A stretch of 64,000 bases of DNA. Source: Halorarius halobius. Lineage in GTDB: Archaea > Halobacteriota > Halobacteria > Halobacteriales > Haloarculaceae. Location: contig NZ_CP101161.1 of the NCBI RefSeq assembly GCF_024298865.1, positions 2,997,227 to 3,061,226 on the forward strand. The letters run 5' to 3'. Of this stretch, positions 40,939-50,001 are shown in pieces. The notes beneath the pieces are model-generated. The model searched no databases, was not told where the DNA came from, and saw only the letters and a program-made list of their open reading frames with translations. The translations under genes were made by a program, and so were the position numbers. Each line of letters opens with the position of its first letter. The first letter of the stretch is position 1.

Positions 40939-42397
40939 CTGGCTGGCCCAGCGAGCGCGCGCGACGCCGACGGCGACGGCGCTGGTCGATGCCTCCTCCG
41001 GCGAACGCCTGACGTACGCCGCCCTCGACAGCCGGGTCGAGGAGCTCGCCGGCCGACTCTCCGCGCTCGGCATCGGCGTCGACGACCACCTCGGCGTCGT
41101 CGCGGAGACCGGGCCCGATTTCGTCGAACTCGCGCACGCGTCGATGCGGCTCGGCGCGGTGCTCGTCCCCCTCCACGCGCGGCTCACGCCGGCCGAACTC
41201 GCCGACCGTGCCGACCGTGCCGACCTCTCTGCGATTGTGTGTGACGCCGCGAACGAACCCGCGGCCGTCGAGGCGTTCGATACCGTGGCAACCGTCGACG
41301 CTCCGACCGCGGGCGCGACACCGGTAGCGGACCGGGAGCCAGCGACGTTCGACGTGCCCGCCTGGGACCGGGGCCGCCCGATGCTGTTGCTGTCGACGTC
41401 CGGAACGACCGGCGACCCGAAACTCGTGACGCTCACCTCGTGGAACCTGCTGTGTTCGGCCGCCGCCTCCTCGTGGCGACTGGGCGTGCTCCCGACCGAC
41501 CGCTGGTACTGCGTGCTCCCGATGTCGCATATGGGCGGCCTGGCACCGGTGTATCGGTCGATGCTGTACGGTACGACCGTGGTGACTGCAACACCCGGGA
41601 GCTTCGACCCCGAGCGCGTTCTCACGGAGATGGACGACCACGGCGCGACCGGCGTGTCGCTGGTCCCGACGACGCTCCGGCGCCTGCTCGATGCCGGGTC
41701 GCTCCCGGAGCCGCTACGGTTCGTCCTGCTCGGCGGCGCGGCCGCCCCCGAGTCGCTCGTCGAGCGCGCAGTCGACCGAGACGTACCGGTGTGTCCCACC
41801 TACGGCATGACAGAGACGGCCTCACAGATAGCGACCGCACGGCCCGAGGACGCGGCAATCGACCCCGGCACCGTCGGCAGTCCACTGATGTTCACCTCGG
41901 TCACTGTCGTCGACGAAGCGGGCGCCGAACTTCCCGACGGCGACGTGGGCGAACTGGTCGTATCGGGGCCGACGCTCACCCCGGGCTACTACGGCGACCC
42001 CGAAGCGACCGACGAGGCGTTCGGCCAGCACGGGTTCCACACCGGCGACGCCGGCTACCGCGACGACCAGGGCCGTATCCACGTTCTCAATCGTCTCGAC
42101 GACCGCATCGTCACCGGTGGCGAGAACGTCGATCCGGGCGAAGTGGCCGCCGTCCTCCGTGACTGCCCGGGCGTCGAAGACGCGTTCGTCACCGGACTCA
42201 CCGACGACGAGTTCGGCCAGCGGGTCGCGGCCGTCGTCGCGGGCGACGTGACCGTGGACAGCCTGGAAGCAGAGGCACGCGAGTCACTCGCGGGGTTCAA
42301 ACTCCCACGCCAGTGGGCCGTCGTCGACGAACTCCCCCGAACCGCCTCCGATACGGTCGACCGGGAGGCCGCCCGCGCCCTCCTGCGGGACGGTTAA
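40931..42397 (+). CDS. menE: o-Succinylbenzoate-CoA ligase
   Basis: A 488-residue ANL-superfamily ligase. LLSTSGTTGDPKLVTLTSWN is the ATP loop, PTYGMTETASQIA the adenine motif and FHTGDAGYRDDQGRIHVLNR the hinge. Its place after menC marks it as MenE, which makes OSB-CoA for MenB, rather than a general acyl-CoA ligase. It is the last men gene; menH and the final methyltransferase are not in the window. Confidence 0.93.
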   Translation: MRDWLAQRARATPTATALVDASSGERLTYAALDSRVEELAGRLSALGIGVDDHLGVVAETGPDFVELAHASMRLGAVLVPLHARLTPAELADRADRADLSAIVCDAANEPAAVEAFDTVATVDAPTAGATPVADREPATFDVPAWDRGRPMLLLSTSGTTGDPKLVTLTSWNLLCSAAASSWRLGVLPTDRWYCVLPMSHMGGLAPVYRSMLYGTTVVTATPGSFDPERVLTEMDDHGATGVSLVPTTLRRLLDAGSLPEPLRFVLLGGAAAPESLVERAVDRDVPVCPTYGMTETASQIATARPEDAAIDPGTVGSPLMFTSVTVVDEAGAELPDGDVGELVVSGPTLTPGYYGDPEATDEAFGQHGFHTGDAGYRDDQGRIHVLNRLDDRIVTGGENVDPGEVAAVLRDCPGVEDAFVTGLTDDEFGQRVAAVVAGDVTVDSLEAEARESLAGFKLPRQWAVVDELPRTASDTVDREAARALLRDG

Positions 42398-42422
42398 CTG
42401 CCGGGGTCGCGTAGCCGGCGGC

Positions 42423-43205
42423 GTGTGTACGCTCACCTTCGCGTGGCACGCCTTCGAGGACTACCTCGCGGTCGCCACCAATCGCGACGAGATGCTGGCC
42501 CGGCCGTCGTCGTCCCCTGTGGTTCGCGGCGACGAGCCGCGAGTGCTTGCACCGCGCGACGAGGAGGCCGGCGGGACGTGGGTCGGCTACAACGACGCCG
42601 GCGTGTTCGTCGCCATCACGAACCGCTGGACACGGACCCCGAGCGACGGCGACCGGTCGCGGGGCCTACTCGTCCGTGAGACGCTCGACCGGGAGACGGC
42701 GGCCGCCGCGACCGAGTTCGTCCGCGGAGAGCTGTCGGACCGGACGTACGAACCGTTCCACCTGCTCGTCGCGGATACCGACCGGGCGGTGCTGTTCGAA
42801 CACGACACCGCCACGAGCGAGACGGTACTCGCCCCCGGCGTGTACGTCATCGGCAACACCGGCTGGTGTGGCGTTCGAGACGGGCCGGCGGATGCGACCG
42901 AGCGCCAGCGGACGGAGACGTTCTTCGTGCCGGGCCGCCGGCCGGACGTCGGGCGACAGCAGGCCGAGAACGACCGAGAGGTACTCGACGCGCTGGTCGA
43001 GGCCGCGGGGATTGCCGACGAGGCGACGGCGTGGCTCGATGCCGGCGCGGACGTGCTCTCTGACCACTCGTACGGCGTATGCGTACACGGTGATGGGTTC
43101 GGAACGAAGTCGTCCTCGCTGATTCGTCTGGGCACAACCCGGAGCTACCGCTACGCGGACGGTCCCCCCTGCGAGACGCCCTACGAGCCGGCCGGGTCGC
43201 TGTGA
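42423..43205 (+). CDS. NRDE (TANGO2) family protein
   Basis: A 260-residue NRDE protein. It begins MCTLTFAWH with Cys2, as in TANGO2 homologues, and has the defining NRDE at 20-23, then GGTWVGYNDAGVFVAITNRW. The start is a GTG. Eukaryotic TANGO2 is linked to lipid and heme homeostasis, but the biochemical role is unsettled. It follows menE by 25 bp on the same strand, so it may be co-transcribed with the menaquinone genes. Confidence 0.88.
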   Translation: MCTLTFAWHAFEDYLAVATNRDEMLARPSSSPVVRGDEPRVLAPRDEEAGGTWVGYNDAGVFVAITNRWTRTPSDGDRSRGLLVRETLDRETAAAATEFVRGELSDRTYEPFHLLVADTDRAVLFEHDTATSETVLAPGVYVIGNTGWCGVRDGPADATERQRTETFFVPGRRPDVGRQQAENDREVLDALVEAAGIADEATAWLDAGADVLSDHSYGVCVHGDGFGTKSSSLIRLGTTRSYRYADGPPCETPYEPAGSL

Positions 43206-43218
43206 GCCGGACAACCAA

Positions 43219-43226
43219 GATTTAAA
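43219..43226 (+). promoter_or_regulatory. TATA box, HTH protein
   Basis: GATTTAAA is centred 27 nt before the ATG at 43250, the closest match to a consensus haloarchaeal TATA box in the window. Confidence 0.7.
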
Positions 43227-43249
43227 CGCCCGACTCGCGGAGTAGAGGT

Positions 43250-43591
43250 ATGGCCGAGGATCTCTCCGAGGACGAGATGCGCGGACTGGAACTCATCCGC
43301 CAGCAGGGGGGCATCCACCAGAGCGACTTCTGGAAGGAGATGGACGTCGACTCCCGGAAGGGGAGCCGCATCATCGAGTCGCTGGAGGAGAAGGGGTACG
43401 TCGAGCGGTCGGAGACCGTCTACGACGGGCACAACACCTACCTCGTCGAACCGGTCGTGAAGCCGGAGGAACTCGACTTCTCGCTTCTGATGGCGGGCGA
43501 CATGCTCTCGCCGTTCGTCGGCGACGAGGAGGTCGACCCCAACTCGGACCAGTTCACGCAGTGGCTGATGAATCTCGCCTACCAGCGCTGA
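43250..43591 (+). CDS. Winged-helix (MarR-like) DNA-binding protein
   Basis: A 113-residue protein. Residues 5-65 form a winged helix (MRGLELIRQQGGIHQSDFWK, then SRKGSRIIESLEEKGYVER). A short C-terminal region (DFSLLMAGDMLSPFVGDEE) may dimerise or bind a partner. Targets unknown. Its strong TATA box suggests steady expression. The end overlaps the convergent LMF1-like gene by 13 bp. Confidence 0.82.
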   Translation: MAEDLSEDEMRGLELIRQQGGIHQSDFWKEMDVDSRKGSRIIESLEEKGYVERSETVYDGHNTYLVEPVVKPEELDFSLLMAGDMLSPFVGDEEVDPNSDQFTQWLMNLAYQR

Positions 43592-45042
43592 CCGGCGACT
43601 CCATACCGCCGTATCTCCTCAGCCGAGACCGGCTGGACCACCGTCTCCAGTTTCTCGCGTCGCCACCAGTCGCCCGTCTCGCGCCGTTCCGCGGGGTCGG
43701 TGAACTCGTAGCGATACCGCTCGATGCGGACGTACTCGGGCGGGTCGCCGTCGAACGGGTCCGACCGCAACAGCGACAGCGCCCCCTCGTCGGCCTCCAG
43801 CAGTTGTGCGACGAGTCGATGGAGCCACGGATGGCGGCGCCGCGTCGGCATCGCCGCGAACCACATCTGCCAGTCGAGTCGGAGGTGGTAGGGCGCCACC
43901 TGCGGTGGTCGCCGGTCCACGCGGGTCGGCTTCCCCGGGAACGTGTACGGCTCCCAGTCGGCGGCGCTCAGGTCGTCGTCCCGCGTTCCCTCGACGACGA
44001 GTTCGTAGCGGTCACGCGTGATAGAGCCGAACGCGCCGTAGGTGTTCACCAGATGCAGAGGGTCGAACGCCGCGTTCATCGCCTGCCGGTCCGAGACGAG
44101 GTTCCGGACGGGGTAGTAGCTCAGGGCGACGACGAGCGCGGCGAGCGCGAGCGCGAGACCCCACAGCCATGCCGGGGCGGGCGCGACGGCCGGCAGGTCC
44201 AGCGGCCACAGCGGCGCGAGCAGTGGGTCGGAGAACGCCGAGACCGCGAGCACGATTGACAGCGAGTTCAGCCACGAGAAGTTGCCCGTCACCATCAGCC
44301 ACCCCATGAACGCAATGGTCACGGCGCCCGCGGCGCCCGCTATCGGTTGTGGGGCGAAGTAGAGGAACGGCACCGCGAGTTCGACGACGTGGTTGACGAC
44401 GACGCCAGCGCGGTGGACCCGCTTGGGGAGGTGGTGGGCGAACCACGACGCCGGGTTGGGCATCGGTTGCGTCTCGTAATGATAGTCCAGACAGGTGAGG
44501 TCGCGCCAGCAGTCGTCGCCGCGAAGTTTGATGAGCCCCGCGCCGAACACGTTGCGGAAGAGGACCCACCGGAGGAGTAGCATCACGACCCACGGCGTCG
44601 CGGTGGTGCCCGCCCCGAGGAAGATGCAGAGGAAGCCGGTTTCGAGCAGTAGCGACTCCCAGCCGAAGCCGTAGAACGTCTGGCCGGCGTTGACGAACGA
44701 GAGATACAACAGCCACATCGCGGTCCACGCGAGCATCGAGACGGGCGTGCCGAACGCCTCCGTAACGCCGACCAGGGCGCCGACCGAGAGTGCGACGCCG
44801 GCCCACGCCGCCGCCCCGATGGCGCGGTCGCTCGGATACAGGTAAAACAGCGACGGCTCCTCGCGGAGCGTCGCGTGTTCGACGTAGCGGTCGATGGGAA
44901 GCAGGCCGTCCTCGCCGGCGAGCGGGCGGAACTGGCGCGCGGCGACGAGGAAGGCGAGCAGGTACGTGACGGCGACGCCGCGTTTCAGCAGGAGGCGGGG
45001 AAGCCACAGCGAGTCGAGTCCCCACAGCTCCACGAAACCCAT
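43579..45042 (-). CDS. Lipase maturation factor (LMF1)-family membrane protein
   Basis: A 487-residue membrane protein with about eight helices and a C-terminal soluble domain. FVNAGQTFYGFGWESLLLETGFL, LLRWVLFRNVFGAGLIKLRG and DLTCLDYHYETQPMPNPASW are signatures of the LMF1 family, whose eukaryotic members mature lipases in the ER. WQMWFAAM and the late PAERRETGDWWRRE region also match. The archaeal function is unknown. It has a TATA-like box 28 nt upstream. Confidence 0.87.
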   Translation of the reverse strand: MGFVELWGLDSLWLPRLLLKRGVAVTYLLAFLVAARQFRPLAGEDGLLPIDRYVEHATLREEPSLFYLYPSDRAIGAAAWAGVALSVGALVGVTEAFGTPVSMLAWTAMWLLYLSFVNAGQTFYGFGWESLLLETGFLCIFLGAGTTATPWVVMLLLRWVLFRNVFGAGLIKLRGDDCWRDLTCLDYHYETQPMPNPASWFAHHLPKRVHRAGVVVNHVVELAVPFLYFAPQPIAGAAGAVTIAFMGWLMVTGNFSWLNSLSIVLAVSAFSDPLLAPLWPLDLPAVAPAPAWLWGLALALAALVVALSYYPVRNLVSDRQAMNAAFDPLHLVNTYGAFGSITRDRYELVVEGTRDDDLSAADWEPYTFPGKPTRVDRRPPQVAPYHLRLDWQMWFAAMPTRRRHPWLHRLVAQLLEADEGALSLLRSDPFDGDPPEYVRIERYRYEFTDPAERRETGDWWRREKLETVVQPVSAEEIRRYGVAGQRW

Positions 45043-45066
45043 GTGCGACGGCAGACGGAGGGAGCA

Positions 45067-45074
45067 ACTAAGCG
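45067..45074 (-). promoter_or_regulatory. TATA-like box, LMF1-like gene
   Basis: CGCTTAGT on the minus strand is centred 28 nt before the ATG at 45042. Confidence 0.45.
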
Positions 45075-45082
45075 TTGGGGAG

Positions 45083-45550
45083 CTACTCCAAAAGCGACAG
45101 CATCGAACAGGAGATGACCGTCGAGCCGTCCTGCTTCTTCACCTCGGCGTCGTACTTCACGGTGCCTTTCCCCATCGGGCTGTCCGTCTCCCGCTTCTCG
45201 ACGACCTCCAGTTCGACGTGGATGCGGTCGCCGAAGAACACGGGCGCACGGAAGCGAACTTCGTCCATGCCGTAGAACGCGACGACGGCGTCGCGTTCCT
45301 CCTGCGTCCGGGACTGCCACAGCAAACCGGTCGCCGCTGACAGCACCAACATTCCGTGGGCGATGCGCTCGCCGAACATCGACTCCTCCATCCGCTCGTC
45401 GTCGAGGTGGATGTGGTTGAAGTCGCCCGAGACGCCGGCGAAGTTGACCACGTCCGCTTCGGTGATGGTGCGCCCGCCCGTGACGGTGGTGTCGCCCACC
45501 TCGATGTCGTCGTACACCGAGGCGTCGCTCTCGTCGCTCTCGTCGGTCAT
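45083..45550 (-). CDS. MaoC-like (R)-specific hydratase
   Basis: A 155-residue hot-dog-fold MaoC dehydratase. FAGVSGDFNHIHLDDERM is the hydratase 2 motif with the catalytic Asp and His. Such enzymes hydrate trans-2-enoyl-CoA to (R)-3-hydroxyacyl-CoA. The first 12 residues are Asp/Ser/Glu-rich. The start overlaps the thioesterase stop (ATGA), making it the third gene of the fatty-acid operon led by the HAD-crotonase fusion. Confidence 0.9.
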   Translation of the reverse strand: MTDESDESDASVYDDIEVGDTTVTGGRTITEADVVNFAGVSGDFNHIHLDDERMEESMFGERIAHGMLVLSAATGLLWQSRTQEERDAVVAFYGMDEVRFRAPVFFGDRIHVELEVVEKRETDSPMGKGTVKYDAEVKKQDGSTVISCSMLSLLE

Positions 45551-46014
45551 GCCGACCCCTCCTCGGTGGTCTCGCCGCCGAACGTCCGGTCGCGGAACAG
45601 CCGGTAGGTGGTGCCGCCGGTGGCGACCACCTTCCGGTCGCCCTCGTGGACGCTCGTCACCTCGCAGTCGGTGACGCCCATCGAGTCGCCCGCACGGACC
45701 ACCTCGGCCTCGACCCTGACGTCGGAGGTGGCGGGGCGGACGTAGCGGACGTTGAGGTCCGTCGTCGTCAGCGCCGCGGCCGCCGGGTCGTCGAACGTCG
45801 ACCGGAGCGCGAACCCCGACGCGGTGTCGATGACCGTCGCGGTAATGCCGCCGTGGACGGTGCCGGACGCGAGGTTGGCGAACTTCTCGTCGAACGGGAG
45901 GTGGAACACGGCCCGGCCGGGCTCCGCGGTCTCGATGTCGAGGTCGAGCCACTGGAACAGGCCGTGCTCGCGCAGGCCCGCGGCAAGCTCCTCCTCTACG
46001 GGGTCGGAGCTCAT
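45547..46014 (-). CDS. PaaI-family hot-dog thioesterase
   Basis: A 155-residue thioesterase of the PaaI/hydroxyphenylacetyl-CoA type. The core motif VHGGITATVIDTASGFAL contains the HGG turn and the acidic residue of the active site. It would hydrolyse acyl-CoA, perhaps to release CoA during acyl breakdown. Both ends overlap neighbours by four bases, so translation of all three operon genes is coupled. Confidence 0.88.
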   Translation of the reverse strand: MSSDPVEEELAAGLREHGLFQWLDLDIETAEPGRAVFHLPFDEKFANLASGTVHGGITATVIDTASGFALRSTFDDPAAAALTTTDLNVRYVRPATSDVRVEAEVVRAGDSMGVTDCEVTSVHEGDRKVVATGGTTYRLFRDRTFGGETTEEGSA

Positions 46015-47966
46015 TTGCCCTCGAACTCCGGTTCGCGGTCCTCCATGAATGCCGATGCGCCCTCCATCATGTCGTCGGTCGACAGCAGGAGGCCGAACGC
46101 CTGGGATTCGAGTTCCAACCCCGCCGAGAGGTCCTGGTCGCGGCCCGCGTTCATCACCTGTTTCGCCTTCCGGAGTGCGATGGGCGGCCCGGACACGAGG
46201 TCGTCGACGAACGCCTCGACGGTGTCGTCGAACTCGTCGTCCGTGACGGCGCGGTTGATGAGCCCCCACTCCTCGGCCGTTTCGGCGTCGATGCGCTCCC
46301 CGCGGAACACGAGTTCCTTCGCCCGGGCATCGGAGAGCATCCGAATGGCCCGCTGGGTGCCACCACCACCGGGGATGAGCCCGAGGTCTATCTCGGGGAA
46401 GCCGAACTCCGACCCCTCGGTGGCGATACGCAGGTCACACGCCAGCGCGAGTTCGTGACCGCCGCCGAGACAGAAGCCGTCTATCTTCGCGAGCGTCGGC
46501 CGCGGGTACTCCGCGACCGTCTTGAACATCGGCGTCACCTCGACCTCGTGGGGCTGGATGCCCGCGAACCCGGTCACGTCCGCGCCCGCGGAGAACGCGC
46601 GGTCGCCGGCACCCTCGAAGGTGACCGCCCGCACGTCGTCCTCGTCGGTCGTCTCCAGCAGGTGGACGATTTCGTCCATCAGGTCCTCGTTGAGCGCGTT
46701 GAGCCGCTCGGGCCGGTCGAGTTCGATTTCGAGAAGCCCCTCGTCGGACAGCGAGTAGTTGAGCGTCGTGTAGTCGCGCTCGCCGTCCTCGCCGCCGTAG
46801 TCGTAGAAGCCGGCGCCGGCGTCCTCGCCGGTGTCGCCGGCCTCGACGAGTTCGACCAGATACGCCGCGGGCTCGTAGCGGTCCTCACCGTACTCCTCGT
46901 GGAGTTTGCGGAGCTTGTCGAGGACCGTATCCAGACCCGTCTTGTCCGCGCGACGACAGGGGCCTTCGGGGAACCCCGCACCGAGACGCATCCCCGTGTC
47001 GATGGCCTCGGCGGTGGCCACGTCGTTCCCGATGAGCTTCGCCGCCTCGTTGACGATGCGCGCCTCGATGCGGAGCGTGTCGACGCTCTCGCCCTGCCCG
47101 GCCTCGTAGGTGGTCCCCTCGCCGTCCTCGTAGTCGTAGTACCCCTTGCCGGTCTTCTGCCCGAGGTTGTCGTTGTCGACCTTCTCCTGAACGATGGGCG
47201 GGATGGGCTGGCCGGCCTCCTTGCGGACGTGGTAGCCGATGTCGATGCCGGTCATGTCCGACAGCTCGAACGGCCCCATCGGGTAGCCGCGCCCGTGGAC
47301 CATCGCGGCGTCTATCTCCTCGACGGTGGCGACGCCCTCGCTTGCCATCCACGCCGCCTCGTCGCCGAACGGCCCCAGCACGCTGTTGACGACGAAGCCG
47401 TTGACGTCCTTGCGGACGTAGATGGGCGTCTTGTCGATGGCCTCGACGAACTCGTAGGCGCACTCGGCGGTTTCGTCAGAGGTTTCGTCGCCGTAGATGA
47501 CCTCGACGAGGTCCATCTTCACCGGCGGGTTGAAGAAGTGCATCCCGACGACCTGCTCCGGGCGCGAGGTGGCGCTCGCTATCTCCGTGATGGACAGCGA
47601 GGAGGTGTTCGACGCGAGGACGGTCTCCTCGGGTGCGAACTCGTCGAGGTCGCCGAAGATGTCCTTCTTCAGGTCCATCTTCTCGGGGGCCGCCTCGATA
47701 ACCATGTCGACGTCCTCGACGGCGGTCTCCAGGTCCACCTCGGTGTCGATTCGTGCCATCACCTCGTCCGGACTCTGGTCGACCAGGCCCTTCTCTGCGA
47801 GCTTCTCGACCGACCACTCGATGTTCTCGTACCCCTCGTCGACGAGCTCCTGCTCGATGTCGCGCATCGTGACCTCGTAGCCGGCGAGCGCGACGACCTC
47901 CGTGATTCCGTGACCCATGCTCCCTGCGCCCAGCACCGCGACGCGGTCGATGTCGTCGACGTTCAT
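46011..47966 (-). CDS. 3-Hydroxyacyl-CoA dehydrogenase / enoyl-CoA hydratase fusion
   Basis: A 651-residue two-domain enzyme. Residues about 8-380 are the NAD-dependent 3-hydroxyacyl-CoA dehydrogenase (VLGAGSMGHGITEV at the NAD loop, ASNTSSLSITEI, GMHFFNPPVKMDLVEV). Residues about 400-651 are a crotonase (DGFCLGGGHELALACDLRIA, LGLIPGGGGTQR with the catalytic Glu region). This order is the reverse of bacterial FadB and common in archaea. It performs two consecutive beta-oxidation steps. TATA box 30 nt upstream. Confidence 0.93.
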   Translation of the reverse strand: MNVDDIDRVAVLGAGSMGHGITEVVALAGYEVTMRDIEQELVDEGYENIEWSVEKLAEKGLVDQSPDEVMARIDTEVDLETAVEDVDMVIEAAPEKMDLKKDIFGDLDEFAPEETVLASNTSSLSITEIASATSRPEQVVGMHFFNPPVKMDLVEVIYGDETSDETAECAYEFVEAIDKTPIYVRKDVNGFVVNSVLGPFGDEAAWMASEGVATVEEIDAAMVHGRGYPMGPFELSDMTGIDIGYHVRKEAGQPIPPIVQEKVDNDNLGQKTGKGYYDYEDGEGTTYEAGQGESVDTLRIEARIVNEAAKLIGNDVATAEAIDTGMRLGAGFPEGPCRRADKTGLDTVLDKLRKLHEEYGEDRYEPAAYLVELVEAGDTGEDAGAGFYDYGGEDGERDYTTLNYSLSDEGLLEIELDRPERLNALNEDLMDEIVHLLETTDEDDVRAVTFEGAGDRAFSAGADVTGFAGIQPHEVEVTPMFKTVAEYPRPTLAKIDGFCLGGGHELALACDLRIATEGSEFGFPEIDLGLIPGGGGTQRAIRMLSDARAKELVFRGERIDAETAEEWGLINRAVTDDEFDDTVEAFVDDLVSGPPIALRKAKQVMNAGRDQDLSAGLELESQAFGLLLSTDDMMEGASAFMEDREPEFEGK

Positions 47967-47992
47967 GCGACGGGAACTGTCGCTGGAAGCGC

Positions 47993-48000
47993 CTTAACTC
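47993..48000 (-). promoter_or_regulatory. TATA-like box, beta-oxidation operon
   Basis: GAGTTAAG on the minus strand is centred 30 nt before the ATG at 47966. Confidence 0.5.
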
Positions 48001-48071
48001 CACCGCCGTTCTTTAGCGATGTTAGGTCAATACCGGGGTGCCGCTATCGCTGTAAAATGCAGGGTCGACGA

Positions 48072-49604
48072 CTACTCGTCGCGCAGTTTGAACTTCTGGA
48101 CCTTGCCGCTGGGGTTCTTCGGTAGCTCCTCGACGAAACTGTACTCGCGGGGGCGCTTGAAGTCGGCGAGTGCGTCGTTCTGTCGGCAGAAATCGTCCAG
48201 TTCCTCGGCAGTGACATCGCCCACGACGTACGCGACGACGGCCTCCCCCCACTCGTCGCTCGGTTCGCCGACGACAGCGGCTTCGGTCACGTCCGGGTGC
48301 GAGAAGAGGACGTCCTCGACCTCGGTCGGGTAGATGTTCTCGCCGCCGGAGATTATCATGTCGTCCTTCCGGTCGACGACGTAGAGGTAGCCGTCCTCGT
48401 CGCGGTAGCCCAGGTCGCCGGTGTAGTACCACTCCTTCCCGTCGGCCTCACGGAGCGACTCCGCGGTCGCGTCGGGTCGGTTCCAGTACTCACGCATCGT
48501 ACACGGCCCGGCGAACAGTATCTCGCCGACCTCACCCTGCTCGACCGTCGCGTCCGGGTCCGCGTCGGGTTCGACGATGCGGATGCGGTGGTTCAGGGCC
48601 GGCAGGCCCGCAGAGCCCTGCTTCGGGCGCTGTTCCTCCGGATGCTGGAAGGCGCCACAGGGGCCGATTTCGGTCATCCCGTACGCCTGCAGGTAGTTCT
48701 CGCACAACTGCTCCATGCAGTTGTCGAGCACGTCGGCGGGCATCGGTGCGGCACCGTACAGGCCGAGGCGAAGCGAGGAGACGTCGGCGTCGGCCTTCGC
48801 CTGCGTGAGCGCCAGCGCGTTCCACGCCGTCGGCGCGGCGAACATCAGCGACACGTCGTGCTCCTCGATGGCCGCCAGCACGTCGCCCGGCTCGAACTCG
48901 TGGACGACGACGTTGGTCGCCCCCAACTGGATGCGGGGGAACAGCGCGGCCTGCAACTCGGCGCAGTGATAGAGGGGAAGCGCCGACAGCCCCACGTCGT
49001 CGCGGCGGTAGCCGCCCTCCGAGATGCAGATGAGGTTGTGCTCCATCATGTCGCGGTGTTCGTGGACGACGCCCTTCGGCCGGCCCGTCGTCCCCGAGGT
49101 GTAGATGAACGCGTACACGTCGTCCTCGGCCACCGCCGTCTCCGGGCGGTCGGGACTGCCCGACTCGAGCAACTCGTAGAAGTCCGCCTCGTCGTCGCTG
49201 GCGTCGTCGATGCTCACGAACGTCTCGACGGTGTCGAGGTCGTCGCGGGCGCCCTCGACGGCTTCGCGGGTCGCCCCCTCGAACACCAGCGCCTTCGAGT
49301 CGGCGTCGTTGAGGATGTACTCCACCTCGCCGGCCTTCAGCCGGAAGTTCAGCGGGTTGAACACCGCGCCGAGCTTGGCGCAGGCGAACACGGTGAGGAT
49401 TATCTCGCTCCCGTTGAACAGCAGGGTCGACACCCGGTCGCCGTGGCCGATGCCGCGTTCGGCGAGCGCGTTCGCCAGTCGGTTCGCCTTCTCGTCGAAC
49501 TCGGCGTACGTCCACCGCTGGTCCCGCTCGGGGTAGACGATGGCGTCCTTCTCGGGGAACTTCTCGGCCGACGACTCGAGGATGTCACGCAGAGTGGGCT
49601 GCAT
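48072..49604 (-). CDS. AMP-forming acyl-CoA synthetase
   Basis: A 510-residue ANL-superfamily ligase. FIYTSGTTGRPKGVVHEHRD is the ATP loop, QAYGMTEIGPCG the adenine motif, WYYTGDLGYRDEDGYLYVVDR the hinge and KNPSGKVQKFKLR the C-terminal catalytic Lys. The substrate class (medium chain, branched or aryl acid) cannot be read off. It lies upstream of the HAD-crotonase operon on the same strand but with its own TATA-like box, and a 105-bp gap separates them. Confidence 0.92.
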   Translation of the reverse strand: MQPTLRDILESSAEKFPEKDAIVYPERDQRWTYAEFDEKANRLANALAERGIGHGDRVSTLLFNGSEIILTVFACAKLGAVFNPLNFRLKAGEVEYILNDADSKALVFEGATREAVEGARDDLDTVETFVSIDDASDDEADFYELLESGSPDRPETAVAEDDVYAFIYTSGTTGRPKGVVHEHRDMMEHNLICISEGGYRRDDVGLSALPLYHCAELQAALFPRIQLGATNVVVHEFEPGDVLAAIEEHDVSLMFAAPTAWNALALTQAKADADVSSLRLGLYGAAPMPADVLDNCMEQLCENYLQAYGMTEIGPCGAFQHPEEQRPKQGSAGLPALNHRIRIVEPDADPDATVEQGEVGEILFAGPCTMREYWNRPDATAESLREADGKEWYYTGDLGYRDEDGYLYVVDRKDDMIISGGENIYPTEVEDVLFSHPDVTEAAVVGEPSDEWGEAVVAYVVGDVTAEELDDFCRQNDALADFKRPREYSFVEELPKNPSGKVQKFKLRDE

Positions 49605-49627
49605 GGCCTACGACAGCGAAGGCCACA

Positions 49628-49635
49628 CCATAGTT
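49628..49635 (-). promoter_or_regulatory. TATA-like box, acyl-CoA synthetase
   Basis: AACTATGG on the minus strand is centred 28 nt before the ATG at 49604. Confidence 0.4.
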
Positions 49636-49718
49636 CTTCCCCGGCGACCAGCGGCATCCCCATACGGCCGCTCCCCGTGTCGTAAGGTTCTTGCCCGCGT
49701 TCGGGCTACTGAACGGTA

Positions 49719-50000
49719 ATGGACCTTCGCGTCATCGAAAACGAGGAGACCGAACTCTCCATCGAGATAGCCGGCGAGGACCACACGTTCATGAACGTCC
49801 TCAAGGGCGCGCTCCTGGAGACGGAGGGCGTCGCCGCCGCGACCTACGACATGAACCCCGAGCAGTCCGGGGGTCAGACCGACCCCATCCTCGCCATCAA
49901 AACCGAGGACGGGACCGCGCCGCTGGACGCGCTGGAGGCCGCGACCGGCAACGTGAAGGACAAGACGAGCGCGTTCCGCGACGCGTTCGAGGCCGCGTAA
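49719..50000 (+). CDS. rpoL: DNA-directed RNA polymerase subunit L (Rpo11)
   Basis: A 93-residue archaeal Rpo11, the homologue of eukaryotic Rpb11, which pairs with Rpo3 in the assembly platform. [16 protein letters not shown] is the subunit's dimer-forming helix region. The length is normal. Immediately after it, on the opposite strand, lies the 54-residue gene with a canonical Shine-Dalgarno. Confidence 0.95.
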   Translation: MDLRVIENEETELSIEIAGEDHTFMNVLKGALLETEGVAAATYDMNPEQSGGQTDPILAIKTEDGTAPLDALEAATGNVKDKTSAFRDAFEAA

Positions 50001-50001
50001 C

